Origin: Petrosia ficiformis
Taxonomy: Eukaryota > Porifera > Demospongiae > Haplosclerida > Petrosiidae
Assembly: GCA_947044365.1 (NCBI GenBank)
Contig: OX345637.1
Coordinates: forward strand, 8,803,076-8,867,075
Reading direction: 5' to 3'
Length of the DNA stretch: 64,000 nucleotides
The notes below the pieces were generated by a model. The model did not search any database. It was not told the origin of the DNA and saw only the letters and a program-made list of their open reading frames with translations. This document shows positions 1 to 10,202 of the stretch, piece by piece. Each line of letters opens with the position of its first letter. Position 1 is the stretch's first letter. Both the position numbers and the translations under genes were made by a program.

Positions 1-133
1 TTATCAAGTCTTCGGATATGGCTTCTTCTATCGACTGATCCAAACAATCCAAGAGGGTCACCACTTTCCTCAATAGAAATACAAGCTATTGAGAGAAAAG
101 AGAGGAGATATAAACACTACACTACTACATGTG
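1..133. repeat. Direct repeat copy 1 (partner at 3735-3867)
   Basis: These 133 bases recur at 3735-3867 in the same orientation with no difference that I can see; similarity stops at the start of the TATG microsatellite. The shared block contains a minus-strand exon-like stretch (acceptor after CTATTGAG, then reading KVVTLLDCLDQ). It therefore looks like a duplicated exon with flanking intron of the Calx-beta gene, or a local assembly duplication. Confidence 0.9.
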
Positions 134-972
134 TATATACATAAGTATGTATGTATGTATGTATGTATGTATGTATGTATGTATGTATGTATGTATGTAT
201 GTATGTATGTATGTATGTATGTATGTATGTATGTTTGTATGTATATATGCATGTATGTATGTATGCATGTATGTATGTACGTATGTATGTATGTATGTAT
301 GTACATGTATGTATACACGTATGTACATGTACATGTATGTATATATGCATGTACATGTGTACATGTATGTACATATTTATGTACCCATTTATGTACATGT
401 ATGTATATATGTATGTATGTATGTATATATGTATGTATGTATACACGTATGTACATGTATGTATGTATGCATGTATGTACATATTTATGTACACATGTAT
501 GTATATATGTATGTATGTATGTATGTATGCATGTATATATTATGTATGTATGTATGCATGTATGTATGTATGTATGTATGTACACATTTATGTACATGTA
601 TGTATATATGCATGAATGTACATATTTATGTACACATTTATGTACATGTATGTATGTCTGTATGTATGCATGTATGTATGTATGTATGTATGTATGTATG
701 TATGTATGTATGTATGTATGTATGTATATATGCATGTATGTATGTACATATTTATGTACACATTTATGTACATGTATGTATGTCTGTATGTATGCATGTA
801 TGTATATATGTATGTATGTATGCATGTATGTATGTATGTACATGTATGTATATATGCATGTATGTACATATTTATGTATACATGTATGTATGTATATGTA
901 TGTATGTATGTATATATGTATGTAAGTATGTGTTTATGTACGTATGCATGTACATGTATGTATATATGTATG
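134..972. repeat. TATG microsatellite, about 840 bp
   Basis: Long run of TATG/CATA tetranucleotides with scattered CATG, ACATG and TTTATG variants. It is open in several frames on both strands because a 4-bp unit cycles through sense codons (Tyr-Val-Cys-Met and Tyr-Ile-His-Thr), so the long reading frames here are not genes. It sits in an intron-like position between two minus-strand exons of the Calx-beta fragment. A shorter version at 3226-3244 overlaps a GTATGT splice donor. Confidence 0.95.
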
Positions 973-981
973 AACTTTGAC

Positions 982-3802
982 CTCTCCAAATTGACCAGCA
1001 GATCTTATTACAGTAATGATATTGGAGTCTCCTTCAGTAAGCATTGAATTCTGTTGCAGTTAGTTCAATGATACCGTGACCATCATCATTTTCAGTTATC
1101 AAAATAGTAGCATTGTTAGAATTATTGTCAGTAGCAACCACAGGAAGAGCTATATATGAGAAATAGTATTATTTATATCACAAACATCTGACCAATAATA
1201 ATTATATACATATATATACCATAGCTAACACCCACATCAAAGGCGCTAGATTTCAATGGGGGAACATCCCATCCCCAAAGTTAGTTCACATTCACATACT
1301 CTTTTGTTATTCTCCCTCCACCCGACAAATAATTCCTGTATTAAGCACCACGCAATTGATGTATTTAATAATTAAATTTAGGGACTGTAAGTTACAGAGT
1401 TACAGTCCCACCCAAAAATTAGATATGAAAAAGTATTAAAGAAAAGTAATTAGACCAACATCGAGCTTTAGCTGGGGCTTTATACTCCATGGGTTGGTAG
1501 GGGTATTGTGGGTTTGCTTTTTAATTACATTCATAGACACTTGTGGGTGCTATTATATAGTGCAGGGAGCCATGATGTCCCAAATGAGGTAGGTGTTATA
1601 TCTATAATGAGTGGATGGTAGCTTTGAAGCTGCTAATGCAATGGTTAATTAACTTAAGTTTGTACCTCACTTAGTCATTTTTGCATAAATATGGGTAAAC
1701 CATTCGTTGGTTTTGAGATTAATTTTTATATGGTCTACTAGAATGACCAATTGTAATTAATTATAAGACAGATTACTTGTATAACAAATTTTAAAACAGA
1801 CAAAAGTGGATATATATATATATATATCAGGAGTGCATGATGGAAAAAAGTAAGAGAGAAGGAATTGTTTGTATTACTATTACTATTACACACGTACATG
1901 TACTTACTTAATGCTGGAGCAACTTGAGAGCTCTAAGCGACTATCACTGTAAACTGTTGACCTGCAAGGGAGAGTAGTTACGTAATGAACTAAAGGTTCT
2001 GCAAAAGGCTTTTTTTTACTGAATTTGATTGTCAACATCAATCAGTAACATGTGATTCTGATTCAATCATTGTTTACATTAGTGAATTCAGTGACTGGGT
2101 TACCTGTGCTAGTACAAACACCTATACAAGATAAAATGATGGCTAAGCCAGCTAACGACACAATAATACTTGACTGTTGTAAAATGTTAAATTCAGGGAC
2201 ATGAAGTGGTCATGTCCCTCTCAAAAATTTGTTAAAGTTTCAGAAAACTCTGAGAATGCATAGAGCAATTAGTGCACAGGTTAGCAGGGCCTTTATACTC
2301 TAAGGGGGTGTAAGGATATTGTGGGTTTGCTTCTCAAGTACAGCATCCTTTATGAATGTAATTAAGTGTAGCATGCTAAAAAATACCTGTGAATAGAAAT
2401 GGGAATGGTAACAGGGCACAACTACTATAATTAGGGCAAAGCAAAACAGACCCTTCCTCCTACAAACTTTTGTGCATAGATGGAGTTATACATTATTGAG
2501 TGACTTCGGGTTCTAAACCACTCCTTCCAATGAACAAGGTGCTTAGCAGGCATGGACACTTCAGCCACAGGAAGGAGGGAAAAAACCCTTCCAAAAATTA
2601 TCACCCCTATAATAAGGACATAAATATTAAAAAGTCCATGGGGGCTTGCGTTGTAGGTAGCAAAAGTTCTGACAACTACACTCTCATCATTGTTGTGGGT
2701 TTCTACGTTTCCTGTAGGGTGTTGTGGTTATGCTAACTATATTTACTACAGACCCCACATGGGCTTTGAGGTGGGGGTGCAGAAGCAACACCAAGATACA
2801 TACATACATAACTATATACATGTATATCAATATATAGTTATAGTTATATACAATGCACATGAAAGGTGATAGTCAATATATATAACTATTACGATTAGAG
2901 AATAATTGAAGAAATACCACTTGGACCAACAGCGAGCCTGCCATCAGCATATGATACAATACAATATTATTTTATAATAAGTATCAACACAATCTATCAT
3001 AAAAATTTAAATAGCCTAATTTATGACATAAGTGATTTCATTGTCCCACAATGAATTTCATTATATTAATTATATTCCTATTTTTGTGATGATTTGTGAC
3101 GAAATTGTTCTTTTAAAACTATACGGGAATTTACGAGTAAAAAATGTACTTTTAATTAATAGGGTTATACTCATTTTAATTTTAATAACGGTATAACTTT
3201 CCACGCCCATTATTACTTACATACATACGTACATACATACATACCCATCACTGCCATACAGTTCCAATAGTATGTTCATCGTAGACTCTTCCTCCTCTGA
3301 TGGATCTTCAAGGCTAATTGAATACGTTTCATTTAGTTCGGGGTTTGTGTCAAATACTGCAGTTACTGTGATTGTCAATTGAAAAGAAAAGAGGTGAGTA
3401 AAGAAATGAGGAATAGAGGGAGAGGAAAGAAGAGGCAAAGGTAGTGATGAAATAAGGAACAACATATACCTTTTCAATTTCTTTATCACCAAATACTAAA
3501 ATGGTTGATAAGTCATCAGAACCATCTGAGTCTAACACTGTAGTTGTACCAAATGCACCTCTGTCTCTCATTACTGTCAATATCACAACAGAAAAGAAAT
3601 AGTTAAATGAATGAACATACATGTACATGTATATAGACAGACAATGGATAGATAGATAGATGTAGATAAACAGACTGAGATAAATGAATGAACATACATG
3701 TAGATAGATAGATGAATATTACTATTATCATTTGTTATCAAGTCTTCGGATATGGCTTCTTCTATCGACTGATCCAAACAATCCAAGAGGGTCACCACTT
3801 TC
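982..3802 (-). CDS. Calx-beta domain protein, partial, possibly decayed
   Basis: Exon-like pieces on the minus strand, 5' to 3': 3723-3802 (KVVTLLDCLDQ...), 3470-3573 (MRDRGAFGTTTV to FGDKEIEK), 3245-3365 (VFDTNPELNETYSISL) and 982-1149 (ATILITENDDGHGII, then EGDSNIITVIRSAGQFGE). They match the Calx-beta pattern: ENDD end strand, 'EGD...V.R..G.FG', 'F...GE.EK.V.V.VFD..PELNE.F...L'. Calx-beta repeats occur in Na/Ca exchangers, ADGRV1 and sponge aggregation factor cores; I cannot choose among these. Each piece has plausible AG/GT borders. However, 982-1149 needs a 1-base frame change near the middle, and phases of 3470-3573 and 3245-3365 disagree, so this may be a pseudogene. Tiny candidate exons also lie at 1918-1961 and 4645-4674 (VILRRRVNGIG). 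The gene would continue left off the window. Confidence 0.55.
1152..3085. other. Intron-like AT-rich DNA, no gene seen
   Basis: Apart from the 44-base candidate exon at 1918-1961 (good AG and GTAAGT borders, minus strand) I see only AT-rich sequence. Two paragraphs, about 1465-1535 and 2285-2345, share phrases such as 'tttatactc' and 'tattgtgggtttgctt', suggesting an old dispersed repeat. Confidence 0.5.
3086..3210 (+). repeat. Inverted repeat, left arm (right arm 4709-4832)
   Basis: About 125 bp that recur reverse-complemented at 4709-4832 with a handful of differences. Outer ends read GTGATGATTTGTGACG, inner ends CCACGCCCAT. The arms enclose about 1.5 kb holding three Calx-beta exon pieces and the second copy of the 133-bp direct repeat. 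They could be two opposed MITE copies or the TIRs of one composite segment. No flanking TSD was found. Confidence 0.8.
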
Positions 3803-3867
3803 CTCAATAGAAATACAAGCTATTGAGAGAAAAGAGAGGAGATATAAACACTACACTACTACATGTG
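3735..3867. repeat. Direct repeat copy 2 (partner at 1-133)
   Basis: Same 133 bases as the window start, here followed by unrelated sequence instead of the microsatellite. It contains most of the minus-strand exon candidate 3723-3802. Confidence 0.9.
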
Positions 3868-4708
3868 CTCAAATAGCAGGTATTTTAATTTATTTTTCAT
3901 GAGGTTGTGAGTATGTCAAGGTGGGACAATGTCAATTTACGGTTGATTGTTACTGTTATTTTAAAAAGGGTTTAAAATGTGAGTTTTTGTAAAGGATCAT
4001 TAGGTCATAAACATCTGCATCAATTGCTTTTAGCAAAATGGTGAGTTAATGTAACCTGATGTTTTAGAGTTATCTTATCTGAAAGGAACTTACAAAATAT
4101 TATTAGTTGGTGTTTTTTAAATCTGGTATAAAACATTTTTCAGATACCACACATTGTAATGTTTTAGTGGTAGTTGTGATTACATGGTTACATGTTTTGT
4201 TCTTTGAAACACACACGAGGGGCTTAGATGTGTTCATTTTTTTAGTATTAGTTGTTTTTACACATTGAAGAGGCAACAATAGCACATACAATACTGCAAT
4301 AAACCCCTTAATGGACCCCTCCCTTTTCTGCTATGTGAAATTCTATTGAGTATAATAAGTACAGTATATAACCTGGTCTGTAATGATTACTAATATGAAA
4401 CACACTATAAATAGTACATTATATTGTCATCAACATTGAGCCAGCCATCAGTATATGATTCATGTAAGTTACTAACAGCATTCTGTAATGATAAATACAT
4501 TGTTTAGTACAGTGTGTGATGGAAATCTGGCTTATTTAGATCATGTACAAACTAATATCGATACATTGATTCCTTTAAAATACATACGTATCCATTAGCA
4601 CATTACTACTAACTTCAAGTGCATCCATTAGTACACCTACTTACCTATTCCATTTACTCTTCTTCTTAGAATCACTGCAGAAGTGTCCATGTTTTTTCAT
4701 TTAAAATC

Positions 4709-4832
4709 ATGGGCGGGGAAAGTTATACCGTTATTAAAATTAAAATGAGTATAACCCTATTAATTAAAAGTCCGTTTTTATCCGTAAATTCCTGTACAGT
4801 TTTATAAAACAAAATTCGTCACAAATCATCAC
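4709..4832 (-). repeat. Inverted repeat, right arm (left arm 3086-3210)
   Basis: Reverse complement of the left arm; begins ATGGGCGGGGAAAG and ends near CAAATCATCAC. It abuts the MITE pair that starts at 4837. Confidence 0.8.
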
Positions 4833-4836
4833 CAAA

Positions 4837-5240
4837 CAAGTGTATATAGAGAAAAAAAACATCCCTATGATTGCTTTACAAATTTAAGTAAAGATAAACA
4901 TATCTCTATGACTGCTTTGTGGTGTCCAGCATTCGGTAATCATGGCTGACTTTATCAAGCATGAAAGACAACAGCTTATTATTTTGATTATCTACTCTCC
5001 TGACCTTTCAAAGGACCTTATAGAACTTTAGGAATATATTTCAGGCAGAATAGCTAGCTATTAGTTCCAGTTTCTAGTCTTTCTACATAAGCTACACAGA
5101 TTTCTTTCTGCTGCTGTGTAGAGCTTGATCAATGATCGCGCGTTCTTTTACGCGCCACGCCCATTAATTGACCAAGCCCCCGGGAATGATGTAACTTCCT
5201 TAACTACGTATACAACGCATACTCGCGTAAGTGGACACAA
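4837..5240 (+). mobile_element. MITE family M, copy 1 (3'-truncated)
   Basis: Starts CAAGTGTATATAGAG and carries the left terminal repeat CATCCCTATGATTGCTTT. It lacks the right end (AAAGCAATTATAGGGATGG) because copy 2 begins immediately after it at 5248. Family hallmarks are an internal ACGCGCCACGCCCATTAA block and ACTACGTATACAACGCAT near the right. No coding capacity. Other copies: 5248-5718, 40266-40741, 59066-59601, and inverted 28286-28710 and 44704-45128. Confidence 0.85.
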
Positions 5241-5247
5241 GAAAAAA

Positions 5248-5629
5248 CAAGTGTATATAGAGAAAAAAACATCCCTATGATTGCTTTACAAATTTAAGTG
5301 AAGATATGACTGCTTTGTGGTGTGCAGAATTCAGTAATCATGGCTGACTTTATCAAGCATGAAAGACAACAGCTTATTATAGTTATTATTTTGATTATCT
5401 ACTCTCCTGACCTTTCAAAGGACCTTGTAGAACTTTAGGAATATATTTCAGGCAGAATAGCTAGCTATTAGTTCCAGTTTCTACGTAAGTTCAACAGCTT
5501 TCTTTCTGCTGGTGTGTAGAGCTTGATCGCGCGTTCGTTTACGCGCCACGCCCATTAATTGACCGAGTCCCCGGGAATGACGCAACTTCCTTAACTACGT
5601 ATACAACGCATAGTCGCGCAAGTGACACA

Positions 5630-5670
<41 letters not shown>

Positions 5671-5718
5671 TAAACCCCGTGGAAAGCAATTATAGGGATG
5701 GCCCTACGGGCCATAAAA
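5248..5718 (+). mobile_element. MITE family M, copy 2 (full length, TA-repeat inside)
   Basis: Full-length member. Left end holds CATCCCTATGATTGCTTT; right end has AAAGCAATTATAGGGATG followed by the short palindrome GGCCCTACGGGCC. The two ends are imperfect terminal inverted repeats. A (TA)n tract lies at about 5632-5666, just inside the right end, as in the 59066 copy. It is nearly identical to the copy at 40266-40741, so the family was mobile recently. Confidence 0.85.
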
Positions 5719-6065
5719 ATGAATATAGTTAATATAATGATATTCATTGCAATTTTTACGTCATAATATGAATAATAATAAGAAAAATGGAGGATTTTAT
5801 GCCGAAAATAGCCGAAATGGTTGTGCAGATATCTCGACTTTCGGAAATAATTTCGGACCGAAACCCGCAATTACAGTAGTCTTGTACAATGGACTTTTGA
5901 ACACGGCATAAAAAAATAAAATTCGTGATTGACGCCCACGCAATTAGTCTTCCAACATTACAAAAGGTATGTTAAATGCAGTAAACATTTAGTTGATTGT
6001 AATTATCCAGTTTCATGTACACACATTATAGAAAGTTCAAGGTATCTCACAAGTAAGAGTTCTAG

Positions 6066-6656
6066 ACCTTAAGATATCGACAATCGAACACAGTGATCTT
6101 GTACAAGTTCGTGATGCTATGAGAGATTCACGCTATAATCTGCAATTATTGGAGAGTATTGATCAACATGATGCCCTAATTCCACACAAAGCAGCTGTAG
6201 CTGTGTGCCAGTCATTAAAACTTGCTCACACAGGAGAATATGTGAAGTACATGTATACTGATCAAGTATAAGAGCAAATCTGTACTCTGTAACATAATAA
6301 TTTATTATTAATCCTTCCAACAGTATGGATTACTCATGGCCTGTTTTTCATCAAAAAGAACTAAGAAAGATTACTGCTTGATAAACGAGTTCTATCCAGT
6401 CACCGATACTTCTAGATCTGGATTGGTGGTATATAACGAATTTGAATGTCCGTTGTATATTCTCAGCAAATATATGGCTGTTGTACCATCTACAGTGATT
6501 GAGAATGTTGTATCATTTGTTCATCAGTGTGACACGGAATGTACATTTAAAGAAACTCGAGTGAACAGAACACAAGAACATGAAACAGTTTCTGTTAACC
6601 ATTTAACTTTCATTCATAACCTATCAAATCGATCATATTGTTTAATTAACCCCTAG
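6066..6656 (+). CDS. Unidentified two-exon gene, 3' part
   Basis: Exon 6066-6265 (acceptor GAGTTCTAG) reads LKISTIEHSDLVQVRDAM... and ends phase 0 at GTATAA. Exon 6324-6656 follows a clean acceptor (TTCCAACAG) in the same phase and reads YGLLMACFSSKRTKKDY to a TAG stop. The joined frame is open for about 177 codons, so this is probably real coding sequence. It includes CPLYILSKYMAVVPS and a FVHQCDTECTF cysteine cluster. I do not recognise the domain. The USP gene starts under 300 bp downstream on the same strand; both could be cargo or host genes. Upstream exons are not identified. Proteins of this look may belong to transposons, but that is a guess. Confidence 0.55.
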
Positions 6657-6939
6657 AGCACTGAGCCTGTTTTTCAAAATTCTTCCCATTTCCAACGTTG
6701 GCGACTCTATTGCATATATTTTGGCCACCGTTCACTTTCTCTACCCCAAACTTGGCTCCTTTTCCGACATGAAATACTACTTCCACCAACTTGCTTACCG
6801 GGACTCGAAAGTGCCCAAGCACTTTGTAGGATCAAATCAAATGCAGTGTTCTCCCTCTTTTGACTGGAACAGGGCATGTAAACGATTACAATAGCTGTGT
6901 AAGCTGTAAGGGAAATAACTAGCATTGGAAGAATTGCAG

Positions 6940-7868
6940 AATTGCCTCCATTTGAAGTTGGACTGCAAAATTTAGGCAATACCTGCTTTGCTAATTCAGT
7001 TTTGCAGTCACTGATGCATTGTAGCCAAGTTCATTACTGTTTATTAGCACATGAAGAAAAAGGTAAAAAAATTGTTGTTCACAAAATGACATTATTTTGC
7101 AAATGTATTAATTTAATTGGAGCATGCACAAGTGCATTCTGTATTGCATGCATATTGAAAAGAATTATTATTGATGTACAGCAAAGTACTACTACAGTAG
7201 TATCTCCAATGGAAATGCATATGAACACGAACAGTAAGTCCTCCCAGAAAATGACGTGTGACTTTCTGCATGCCTTTCACTAGAAATAAATCTGCACTGG
7301 AGACCTAATGAACAAGAAGATGCTCATGAGTTTTTAGCTGGAATTCTACAAAGAATAGAGGAATCCAGTATTAGGTCTTAACAAATTACTTATTGTAATT
7401 ATAATAATCTTTTTACATGCAAATTATAGCTCACAGTTAATGAATCATGTAAACATTGGTGTTGAAACATCAGGTACAAATGAATTATCAATAATTCCAC
7501 TTTATGTATGATTACAAGAACTTTATAGTTAGGTGCAATGAATGCAATTCAATTCAAATCAATGAAAACTATCAATCACATCTACAAGTTGGCGTTGAGG
7601 CAAGTGTTGCTGTATGGATGTACAATTGTATCATTGACTTATTATGCATTTCCAGACTGGAAGTCTTGAATTGGAATTTAATGAATTCCAAACAGAGGAA
7701 GTGTTATCAAATGAGAACATGGTATATTGCAACAGGTATAGAGCTATAGGCTAACATGTGATAGAGAATAAATACAATATATTGTACACAAATTAAGACC
7801 TTACTCTGTGCACATTTGAAACATCAGTTGTCTGTTCTGCCTCCACTTCTAATAGTACATGTCCGTAG
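6940..7868 (+). CDS. Ubiquitin-specific protease (USP/UCH family), N-terminal catalytic half
   Basis: Cysteine protease removing ubiquitin. Exon 6940-7062 carries the catalytic Cys box GLQNLGNTCFANSVLQSL. Exon 7123-7233 has TSAFCIACILKR. Exon 7284-7374 has the QEDAHEFL box. The stretch 7430-7599 contains FIVRCNECNSI, the first Cys pair of the USP zinc ribbon. Exon 7656-7735 reads LEFNEFQTEEVLSNENMVYC. About 7798-7868 reads HQLSVLPPLLIVHVR. Phases agree through the first four exons (1, 1, 2). In 7430-7599 the frame breaks at TTTATGTATGAT, where a TATG unit is doubled; the intron at 7600 uses a GC donor (GAG/GCAAGT). The His/Asp catalytic box (GHY) was not found downstream, so the gene is incomplete or degraded. 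It resembles the USP36/42 type only loosely. Confidence 0.75.
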
Positions 7869-8958
7869 GTAAAAATATGGCATCAGTTGTCTTTGGTAAC
7901 TAGTCAAGTTATAAATATATTTTTCTGGGATAAGTCTCGACCCCATAAAAATTCAGAGCACTTTAATAATTAAACTTCAAAAAGCTACTACAACTCCGAG
8001 ATAGCAAGGTTTGCTACAAATTATAATTGTGTAATATACATGCAAATATGTAATACGACTTACTCATTATAGAAAGAATCTAGACACTATATCCTCTCTT
8101 CCGTTATTTTACACATTGGAAACAACCCTCAAGGTGGCCTCGAGTAGCCAGACTCAACTGAAGTTAGCCCCACATACGTTCAGCCCCGCATTCTTGAGGT
8201 TTTGAAGTTAACCACAAAAATTTCCCTGCTAAATATCTGGCAACCTGCAGCCTCACATTCAACAATACCCGCTACTCATATTTATAAAGGTAGGTTTTAT
8301 AAATTATTGCTGCATCTAACAAGGTATATCTAATTCTGCATCTAACAAGGTATATCTAATTCTGTATTCTAACTGGCTCCAATGCTTTGGCTTCACATCA
8401 TCCCAGTAGTTGGCTGTGCTCTAACATACTTATAAATTGTATGATTATATACACAATTATTATATATATATATATATTGAGTAGATATTCCTGTTAATAC
8501 AAAATTACAAGCAACCTGCTACACAACATTAAACAATTCCACTGGTGTCAAAGAAACTATTTAAGACGTCAAGGAGTTTCCAAGTAATAAATTGTTCTTT
8601 ATTAAAAACCAGAATGGACAAAGAATGTAATAAAGATAACTTGTTTGTAATTTTATGCATTGTATATATGACAGAATGAACAGATCAAAAACGAACAATT
8701 GTGTCAAAATAATATGCTGTGGGTGAACATCGGAATAACAGGCACACTGGATAACTACTGTATTGCTGACCAGTGTGAGAGCAGATAAAGACATTGTCAT
8801 AATATTATTATAATAAAAGTATATTACATAAATATGTGTTTATACAACATACAGATATAATTAATTTAATGAATTATATTTTTATAGAATTACTAATGCA
8901 GAGATGTCACCATCAACATTAGCTAGCCTGTAAGTAAATAATTATATGTAAATTGTAC
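7869..8958. other. No gene recognised; 26-bp tandem duplication
   Basis: AT-rich. The phrase GCATCTAACAAGGTATATCT is repeated twice in a 26-bp tandem at about 8311-8362. A small exon-like stretch at 8896-8932 on the plus strand has an AG acceptor and GTAAGT donor (reads ITNAEMSPSTLASL) and could be a further exon of the USP gene; I see no domain in it. Confidence 0.4.
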
Positions 8959-9882
8959 TGATCACAATACACGCTAATGGTCTAACTTAAAAATATTTGT
9001 AAGTGACTGATACTATTATTAAAGTGATTTTCCTATTCATATGTATGCTAGGTATACATCTAAAAGTCACTTGGATTTAGTTGTTACCATGTTAGTTCAA
9101 TGGCGAATTCAAATTTAAGGAACACCCATTCAATGATCACAATATACACTGATGGTCTATCTTAAATCGCTATACTTGTGAGTAACTGATACTATTATTA
9201 AAGTGATTTTCATATTCACATGTCTGTTAGGGATCTAAAAGTCACTTGGATTTAGTTGTTACTATGTTAGTTCAATGGCGAATTCAAATTTAAGGAACAC
9301 CCATTCAATGATCACAATATACGCTGATGGTCTATCTTAAATCGCTATACTTGTGAGTAACTGATACTATTATTAAAGTGATTTTCATATTCACATGTAT
9401 GTTAGGGATCTAAAAGTCACTTGGATTTAGTTGTTACTATGTTAGTTCAATGGCGAATTCAAATTTAAGGAACACCCATTCAATGATCACAATATACGCT
9501 GATGGTCTATCTTAAATCGCTATACTTGTGAGTAACTGATACTATTATTAAAGTGATTTTCATATTCACATGTATGTTAGGGATCTAAAAGTCACTTGGA
9601 TTTAGTTGTTACTATGTTAGTTCAATGGCGAATTCAAATTTAAGGAACACCCATTCAATGATCACAATATACGCTGATGGTCTATCTTAAATCGCTATAC
9701 TTGTGAGTAACTGATACTATTATTAAAGTGATTTTCATATTCACATGTATGTTAGGGATCTAAAAGTCACTTGGATTTAGTTGTTACCATGTTAGTTCAA
9801 TGGCGAATTCAAATTTAAGGAACAGCCATTCAATGATCACAATATACGCTGATGGTCTATCTTAAATCGCTATACTTGTGAG
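8959..9882. repeat. 175-bp tandem satellite, about 5.3 copies
   Basis: The landmark GGATCTAAAAGTCACTTGG occurs at 9231, 9406, 9581 and 9756, an exact 175-bp period. Inner copies differ by only one or two bases; the first copy (8959 to about 9135) is clearly diverged and about 177 bp. The array ends within a unit at GTGAGTTACC. No open frame runs through it. Confidence 0.95.
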
Positions 9883-10202
9883 TTACCCCAACAATACTTC
9901 AAACATTTATTAGAAATGCCCCTATTTGGCTGCTTTCTCAAGATTATAGGCAACGATGTAATATCCTAGACAAAGCATTTTGTGACATAGGATTGAGTAT
10001 AATATCATATTTAATATTTACCTCAGTTTTCTGACTAGTTGCTCTTAAGCAAAATTGATAAATGAACAGCAAAAAGTTTTATAAGTGCCACATACCTGCT
10101 GCTTTTAATGATTACACAATTCAAAACTGGGTCCATTTTGTCTACTTCATCTTGCTCTGGGGTGCTATTATAGTGAATGCATATAGGGAATTACTGTGTG
10201 CA

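Noticed and set aside
70..1047. Several long frames on both strands at the window start
   Set aside because: They are translations of the TATG microsatellite (Tyr-Val-Cys-Met or Tyr-Ile-His-Thr cycles) open in many frames at once.
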